NCBI GenBank assembly: GCA_009693345.1
Contig: SHXL01000104.1
Span: 1 to 9,585, forward strand
DNA from: Betaproteobacteria bacterium
GTDB taxonomy: Bacteria; Pseudomonadota; Gammaproteobacteria; Burkholderiales; SG8-39
DNA length: 9,585 bases
Direction of reading: 5' to 3'
The notes under the pieces are model-generated. The model made no database searches and was not told the origin of the DNA. It saw nothing but the letters and a program-made list of their open reading frames with translations. Each line of letters starts with the position of its first letter. Within the stretch, counting starts at the first letter, position 1. This document shows, piece by piece, positions 5,747 through 9,585 of this stretch. Made by a program: the position numbers and the translations under genes.

Positions 5747-6705
5747 CCTACAAGAAAATTCTGCTCGCGGCGATCACCTGCCTGTCTGCCGCCGCGCCCG
5801 CGCAAGCGGTGTATCCCGATCGCCCGGTGAAAATCGTCAACGGATTTGCACCGGGAGGCGGCTCGGACATCCTGCTGCGCGCCATCGTCCCGGCGATTTC
5901 GGAGAAGCTGGGCCAGCCGCTCGTGATCGACTACAAGGTCGGAGCCGGCGGCAACGTCGCCATCGACACCGTCGCTCGCGCGACGCCGGACGGCTATACG
6001 CTACTGATGGGCTTCGCGGGCCTGACCACCGCCCCCTTCCTCAATGCCAAGCTGACGTTCGACCCGCTGAAGGACCTGGCGCCCATCAGCCTGGTGGGCA
6101 TCGTGCCCAACGTGCTGGCGGTAAATCCCGGCGTGCCGGTGAATTCGGTGAAGGAACTAGTCGCCTACGCCAAGGCCAACCCGGGGAAGCTCAATTTCTC
6201 CTCGCCGGGAAACGGCACCACGCAGCACCTGATCGGCGAAATGTTCAAGTTGGCCGCCGGCATCGACATGGTTCATGTGCCTTACAAGGGCGGCGGCCAG
6301 GCCCAGGCCGACGTGGTGAGCGGGGTCGCGCAGCTCAACTTCAACGTCGTGCCCACCTCGCTGGCGATGATCCGCGGCGGCAGGCTGAAAGCTTTCGCCG
6401 TCACCAGCCGCACGCGCAGCGAGGCGCTGCCCGACGTGCCGACGATGATCGAGTCGGGCTTCCCGGGATTCTCGGCGGTCACCTGGAACGGCATCCTCGC
6501 GCCCGCCGGTACGCCGCGCGAGGCCATCCAGAAGGCGAACGAGGCCATCGTCGCGGCCATGCGCACGACGGAAATGAAGGAACAACTGGCCAAGCTGGGC
6601 CAGGAAGTCGCCTGGAACACGCCTGAGGAGTTCGCCGCCTTCCTGCGCGAGGAAACCGAGCGCTGGCGGCGCGTGATTCCCGCCGCCGGACTGAAGGCGC
6701 AGTAA
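5743..6705 (+). CDS. Bug/TctC-family periplasmic solute-binding receptor 2
   Basis: A 320-residue Bug-family receptor. The signal peptide has Lys4-Lys5, a hydrophobic core 6-17 and AQA before cleavage at about 22/23; the mature protein begins VYPDRPVKIVNGFAPGGGSD, with the canonical ligand loop PGGGSD (37-42). Further signatures are GAGGNVA (67-73), DGYTLLMG (83-90), KLNFSSPGNGTTQHLIGEMF (149-168), HVPYKGGG (178-185), LPDVPTMIESG (229-239) and APAGTPREAIQ (253-263). The start is set by a 4-base ATGA overlap with the previous stop and by GGAG at 5731-5734. The ligand loop keeps the receptor 1 pattern, but the middle and C-terminal parts are well diverged, so this is not a recent duplicate. It ends the + strand operon, 4 bases from the convergent flavoprotein stop. 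The ligand is unknown. Confidence 0.95.
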   Translation: MTYKKILLAAITCLSAAAPAQAVYPDRPVKIVNGFAPGGGSDILLRAIVPAISEKLGQPLVIDYKVGAGGNVAIDTVARATPDGYTLLMGFAGLTTAPFLNAKLTFDPLKDLAPISLVGIVPNVLAVNPGVPVNSVKELVAYAKANPGKLNFSSPGNGTTQHLIGEMFKLAAGIDMVHVPYKGGGQAQADVVSGVAQLNFNVVPTSLAMIRGGRLKAFAVTSRTRSEALPDVPTMIESGFPGFSAVTWNGILAPAGTPREAIQKANEAIVAAMRTTEMKEQLAKLGQEVAWNTPEEFAAFLREETERWRRVIPAAGLKAQ

Positions 6706-6709
6706 ATCG

Positions 6710-8083
6710 CTAGCCGGCCCGGAGCGCCGCGGCCGCGTGTTCGGCCGCGATCAGGCCGAAGCCGAGCGCGGTCAGCAGGCCGTTCCCCGAGAGGTAACCA
6801 GAGGCGCCGTCGCCGGAGACACCGGCGGCGGTGCCGCCTCCGGCGTAGAGGTTCGGGATCACGCTGCCGTCGATGCGCAGCACGCGCCCGTGCACGTCCA
6901 CCTTCAGGCCGCCCTGCGTGTGCGCGAGCGTGCCGGTGATCATCGCGCCGTAGAAGGGCGCCTCGAGCAGCTTGCCGAAAGTCTCGCGGCCCAACGGATC
7001 ACGCCCGGCCTTCACATTGGCGTAGTACTCGTCGAAGGTCGCGCGCACGCGCTGCGGATCCAGCTGAAAGGCGCCGGCGAGTTCCTCGATCGTCGCCGCG
7101 CTTTTCAGCGCGCCCGCCGCGACGGTGTCGCGAAAGTGCTCGTTGGGCAAGACGACGTCGTAGATCCACTGATCGAAGAACATGTAGGCCACGCCGCGGG
7201 GTTGCTTGAGCAGCACGCCGGCCAGCTCGGAGTAGCCCTGATCCTCGCGGTCGAAGCGCGCGCCGTCGGCGTTGACCATGACGGCGCCCAGCAGCGGGAC
7301 CTCGGGGACGAGGCGCGTGCCGTAGCCTGGAATGACGTAGCCGTGGCCCTGGTGGCCGCTCATGTGCTCGACGGCGGCGCCCAGCTCCAGTCCCCAGCGG
7401 ATGCCGTCGCCGGTGTTGCCTTGCGCGCCGATGCATTCGACGTCCGCTATGTCCAGAATGTACCGGCGCAGCATCTCGCGGTTCGCGCCGAAGCCGTCGC
7501 AGGCGAGGATGACCTTCGTCGCGCCGATGCTTTGCTCGCCGCGCTCGCCGGCGCGCACCCCGATCACAGCGCCGGAAGCGTCGGTGACCAGGCCCGCGCC
7601 GGGGGTGCGGTCAGCGAAGGTTGCGTTAGGGAAGCGCGCGAGCGCCTCGTGCAGCGCGCGCGTGATGCGCGCGCCGGACTTGCCCTTCGGGTTGTGCATG
7701 CGTAGGAAGGAATGGCCGAAACGCCCCGCGTCGGTGTTCAAGGTCAGGTCCAGACCCACCTCGTCGACCAGCGTGTCGACCACGTCGAGCGTGCGACGGC
7801 ACAGTTCCAGCACGATCGCGCGGTCGGCCTGGCCGTGGTTCTTGCGCATGATGTCGTCGGCCATCTGCTCGGGCGTGCCGGCGATGCCGGCGGCCTTCTG
7901 GAAGCGGGTGCCCCAGGCGGCGATCGAGCCGCTCGCCAGGTCGGTGTTGCAGCCCAGGCGCGAATCCTTTTCCAGCAGGATCAGCTCGACGCCCAGCTTC
8001 GCCGCGACGAAGGCCGCCATTAGGCCGCAGCCGCCGGCGCCGACGATCACCAGGTCCGTTTCCATGTCCCACTCGATTGCCAT
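6710..8083 (-). CDS. FAD-dependent dehydrogenase, fumarate reductase/succinate dehydrogenase flavoprotein fold
   Basis: A 457-residue FAD enzyme without signal peptide, heme or iron-sulfur motifs, so probably a soluble cytosolic dehydrogenase. Seen: the Rossmann loop VGAGGCG (14-20) with Glu38 for the FAD ribose; SGSIAAWGT (51-59); ILACDGFGAN (192-201); NTGDGI (223-228); VNADGARF (270-277); AHTQGGLKVD (387-396), the HTxGG motif; and LYAGGGTAAGVSG (412-424) with GNGLLTAL (433-440) at the C-terminal FAD site. Aligned without gaps to Shewanella fumarate reductase Fcc3, the catalytic Arg402 position is Tyr284, so fumarate reduction is unlikely. Its length is close to tricarballylate dehydrogenase, a possible relative; ketosteroid dehydrogenase-like activity is an alternative. 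The ATG at 8083 has GGAAG 10 bases upstream (8094-8098); an ATG six codons in is a weaker option. It lies 19 bases after the Bug 3 stop, in the same transcript. Confidence 0.9.
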   Translation of the reverse strand: MAIEWDMETDLVIVGAGGCGLMAAFVAAKLGVELILLEKDSRLGCNTDLASGSIAAWGTRFQKAAGIAGTPEQMADDIMRKNHGQADRAIVLELCRRTLDVVDTLVDEVGLDLTLNTDAGRFGHSFLRMHNPKGKSGARITRALHEALARFPNATFADRTPGAGLVTDASGAVIGVRAGERGEQSIGATKVILACDGFGANREMLRRYILDIADVECIGAQGNTGDGIRWGLELGAAVEHMSGHQGHGYVIPGYGTRLVPEVPLLGAVMVNADGARFDREDQGYSELAGVLLKQPRGVAYMFFDQWIYDVVLPNEHFRDTVAAGALKSAATIEELAGAFQLDPQRVRATFDEYYANVKAGRDPLGRETFGKLLEAPFYGAMITGTLAHTQGGLKVDVHGRVLRIDGSVIPNLYAGGGTAAGVSGDGASGYLSGNGLLTALGFGLIAAEHAAAALRAG

Positions 8084-8102
8084 GTCCCGTACGCTTCCGC
8101 GC

Positions 8103-9068
8103 TCAGTTGACCTTCGCGCCCGAGACGCGCACCACCTCGCCCCACTTGCGCATCTCGGCGTTCATGTAGGTGGTGAGTTCGGCGGGAGACATCGCCGGCG
8201 GGACCTCCATGCCCAGCTTCGCCATCTGCTCGCGGGCCTCGCGCGTTTCGAGCACGATGGCTGCGTCACGATTGACCTGTTGCACAATGGCGGCGGGCGT
8301 CCCGCCAGGCGCCCAGATCGACAGCCAGGCGCCCGCCTCGAAGTCGGCGAGACCGGCCTCGGCGACCGTCGGCACATCGGGCAGCTTGTCGATGCGCCGC
8401 GCGCCGGCAGAGGCTATCACGCGCACGTCGCCGCGCTCGATGAACGGCAGGTAGGGCGTTACCGAGTCGATCGCGAGCTGGATGCGGCCGGCGACCAGCT
8501 CTTTCACCGTTTCCGCGGAGCCCTTGTACGGGATGTGGGTCATCTCGACCTTCGCGCGCAGCTTGAACAGTTCGCCGCTGATGTGCGGCGTGGTGCCGTG
8601 GCCGCCGGAGCCAAAGTTCAGCTTGCCAGGATTGGCGCGTGCGTAGGCGATTAGTTCCTGCAGGTTGCGCACCGGCAGCGAGGGCGTCGTGACGATAACG
8701 AAGGGCAGGTTGGCGAACAGGGATACCGGCAGCAGGTCCTTCATCGGCGTGTACGGCACCTTGTCGAAGAGGGCGACGTTGACGACGATGTTGCGCGCTG
8801 TCACCAGCAGCGTGTAGCCGTCCCCCAGCGCACGCGCCGTGGCTTCGGCGGCGATGTTGCCGCCGGCGCCGGTGCGGTTCTCGACCACCACCGTCTGGCC
8901 CCACTTCTCGCCCAGCCGCTGCGCGATCACGCGCGCGCCGGTGTCCACCACCCCCGGCCCGAAGGCGACGATCACGCGCACGGGCTTGCTCGGATAGTTT
9001 TGGGCGGCCGCGGCCGTCACGAACGACAGCAGCAGGGTGGCGAAGGTGGAAAGCAGGCGTGGAGGCAT
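8103..9068 (-). CDS. Bug/TctC-family periplasmic solute-binding receptor 3
   Basis: A 321-residue Bug-family receptor. I start it at the ATG at 9068, which opens directly into a signal peptide (MPPRLL, hydrophobic core 5-19, AAA before Gln23). A GTG at 9116 would add 16 Pro/Arg-rich residues and would lie almost on the predicted transcription start. Family marks: NYPSKPVRVIVAFGPG (24-39), GAGGNIA (67-73), DGYTLLVT (83-90), KLNFGSGGHGTTPHISGELF (149-168), HIPYKG (178-183), LPDVPTVAEAG (229-239) and APGGTPAAIVQQ (253-264). The ligand-facing loop reads PGVVD (38-42) where receptors 1 and 2 have PGGGTD/PGGGSD, so the pocket entrance differs. It is followed 19 bases later by the flavoprotein gene, suggesting that enzyme acts on the captured compound. 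Confidence 0.93.
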   Translation of the reverse strand: MPPRLLSTFATLLLSFVTAAAAQNYPSKPVRVIVAFGPGVVDTGARVIAQRLGEKWGQTVVVENRTGAGGNIAAEATARALGDGYTLLVTARNIVVNVALFDKVPYTPMKDLLPVSLFANLPFVIVTTPSLPVRNLQELIAYARANPGKLNFGSGGHGTTPHISGELFKLRAKVEMTHIPYKGSAETVKELVAGRIQLAIDSVTPYLPFIERGDVRVIASAGARRIDKLPDVPTVAEAGLADFEAGAWLSIWAPGGTPAAIVQQVNRDAAIVLETREAREQMAKLGMEVPPAMSPAELTTYMNAEMRKWGEVVRVSGAKVN

Positions 9069-9118
9069 GGGCGGTCCGGGTTGCGAAGGAAAAGGAATCC
9101 GGCGAAACGACTGCACGC

Positions 9119-9147
9119 ATTGTGCGCTCGCGCCCCGCGCTTGTCGA
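9119..9147 (-). promoter_or_regulatory. Possible sigma70-type promoter for Bug receptor 3 and the flavoprotein
   Basis: On the - strand TCGACA (9142-9147; one mismatch to TTGACA) is followed after exactly 17 bases by CACAAT (9119-9124; two mismatches to TATAAT). Transcription would begin near 9112, giving a leader of about 44 bases before the ATG at 9068. It is the best -35/-10 pair I found between genes. Found by eye only, and a GC-rich genome will give chance matches. Confidence 0.35.
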
Positions 9148-9172
9148 AGACCGTTTCGTTAATTCTCCCGGG

Positions 9173-9438
9173 CTAGCAGCCCCATGCGCCGCGGTAGCGA
9201 GGCGGCCACGGGCAGGGGCCGAAGCCGCGATAGCCCCAAGCCCCAGGGGTTGGTACAGGGTGCGCTCGCGCCAGCGCATCCCGTCGATCTGCGCGCGCTG
9301 CAGGTAATCCAGTACTTCACCCGGCACACCGGCATCGTGCAGCGCGACGATGTCCGAGGCCTGCAGTGGCAGCACCGTGTAAGTTCGCTGGAGTTCCTGG
9401 ATGATTTCCTGCGGCGATTTGCCTTCGCGCGCTAGCGC
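9173..9438 (-). pseudogene. N-terminally truncated, frameshifted helical-repeat protein (probable former lipoprotein or exported protein)
   Basis: From about 9438 downward the - strand encodes ALAREGKSPQEIIQEL followed by ASDIVALHDAGVPGEVLDYL, two units of a helix pair with a D-I/V-V-A-L-x-x-x-G-x-x-x-E-I/V-I/L pattern. I recognise this from small exported or lipoprotein-like proteins of Proteobacteria, but no function is known to me. Its own start and signal sequence are missing, because the upstream DNA is the CoA-transferase fragment. After RERTLYQ the tail makes sense only in another frame: GAWGYRGFGPCPWPPRYRG then GC and TAG at 9173-9175. Such an aromatic, Gly/Pro-rich tail is typical of these proteins. 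The shift lies within 9239-9252, in the C and G runs there, so a sequencing error is possible. Not expected to make a working protein. Confidence 0.6.
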
Positions 9439-9439
9439 G
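9428..9439. repeat. 12-base perfect palindrome at the chimeric junction
   Basis: CGCGCTAGCGCG is self-complementary and sits exactly where similarity to the CoA-transferase ends and the repeat protein begins. It could mark the recombination or deletion point, or be chance in GC-rich coding sequence. Confidence 0.5.
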
Positions 9440-9582
9440 ACGACGTCGGCGCCGTACTGCGCGAGCAGCATGCCGCAGTAGGGGCCGGCGATGCCCTGCG
9501 ACAGGTCGAGGACACGCAGCCCCACATAGGGGCGGTCGTAGCTTTTTACCAATAGCGGCTCGCGAGGCGACATAAGCGCCAT
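9439..9582 (-). pseudogene. CaiB/BaiF (family III) CoA-transferase, N-terminal fragment only
   Basis: About 48 codons from the ATG at 9582 (or the ATG at 9573, MSPREP, which may be the real start). Residues 22-48, including LRVLDLSQGIAGPYCG and then LLAQYGADVV, match the N-terminus of family III CoA-transferases, which move CoA between organic acids. The usual next residues, KVEPP, are absent and the frame continues into an unrelated helical-repeat protein at about 9438. More than 85 percent of a normal roughly 400-residue enzyme, including the catalytic Asp region, is missing. An intact relative probably once stood beside the receptor and dehydrogenase genes, which fits organic-acid breakdown. 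The open frame continues to 8266, but past about 9240 that is chance read-through. The alternative is an assembly chimera. Confidence 0.7.
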
Positions 9583-9585
9583 TGT

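Noticed and set aside
7362..8654. A 430-codon open frame on the + strand
   Set aside because: It is antisense to the flavoprotein and Bug receptor 3 genes, has biased composition and no recognisable motif.
9069..9116. GTG at 9116 as the start of Bug receptor 3
   Set aside because: It would place 16 polar Pro/Arg-rich residues before the signal peptide and lies about where transcription should begin from the proposed promoter.
9103..9158. CGAAACG and CGTTTCG arms flanking the proposed promoter as an operator
   Set aside because: The arms are only 7 bases, 42 apart, and off-centre to the promoter; such pairs are common by chance.
8266..9582. A 438-codon open frame on the - strand as one CoA-transferase gene
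   Set aside because: Only the first ~48 codons match a CoA-transferase and the next ~65 match a different protein; the rest is Arg/Ala-rich read-through that overlaps the Bug receptor 3 gene in another frame.
1..9585. CRISPR arrays, tRNA or rRNA genes, riboswitches, toxin-antitoxin or phage-defence genes
   Set aside because: I looked on both strands and saw no regularly spaced repeats, no tRNA-like cloverleaf and no proteins of those families; all sizeable frames are explained by the listed genes.

Overview
This is a GC-rich window that reads like a Betaproteobacterium, probably Burkholderiales or a relative. The main reason is that it holds three genes for Bug/TctC-type periplasmic solute receptors, a family strongly expanded in that group. 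They sit among catabolic enzymes of kinds often found beside Bug genes: MmgE/PrpD, an Asp/Glu-racemase-like protein, an SDR, an FAD dehydrogenase and a CaiB/BaiF CoA-transferase. No taxonomic marker gene is present, so the assignment is an inference.

Layout. Positions 1-210 are the broken 3' end of an IS3-type insertion sequence: a transposase C-terminus carrying RPHSSLGYRPPAP, then a probable right terminus ending at 210. After 115 bases without a gene comes a tight co-directional run on the + strand from 326 to 6705. In order it encodes an MmgE/PrpD protein, an SDR-like protein, Bug receptor 1, a second MmgE/PrpD protein, an Asp/Glu-racemase-superfamily protein and Bug receptor 2. Its gaps are 9, 62, 5 and 20 bases, ending with a 4-base ATGA overlap. 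On the - strand, converging with a 4-base gap, are a flavoprotein dehydrogenase (6710-8083) and Bug receptor 3 just upstream of it (8103-9068), with a plausible sigma70-type promoter at 9119-9147. The right edge (9173-9582, - strand) is a scar: the first ~48 codons of a CaiB/BaiF CoA-transferase run in frame into a fragment of an unrelated small helical-repeat protein, which itself has a frameshifted tail.

How the genes may work together (inference). Bug receptors usually bind small carboxylates or amino acids in the periplasm. The enzymes belong to families acting on carboxylic acids: dehydratase/decarboxylase/epimerase-type MmgE/PrpD, a fumarate-reductase-fold dehydrogenase of roughly tricarballylate-dehydrogenase size, and CoA transfer. 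The window therefore looks like an uptake and breakdown module for one or more unidentified organic acids. The transporter membrane subunits (TctA/TctB) and any regulator are absent.

The most striking point is that several enzymes lack the catalytic residues of their namesakes. The racemase-like protein lacks both catalytic cysteines, the SDR lacks the YxxxK pair, the first MmgE/PrpD protein has an altered active-site motif, and the flavoprotein lacks the fumarate reductase arginines. Product names taken from family membership would therefore mislead, and this is the best lead to undescribed chemistry here.
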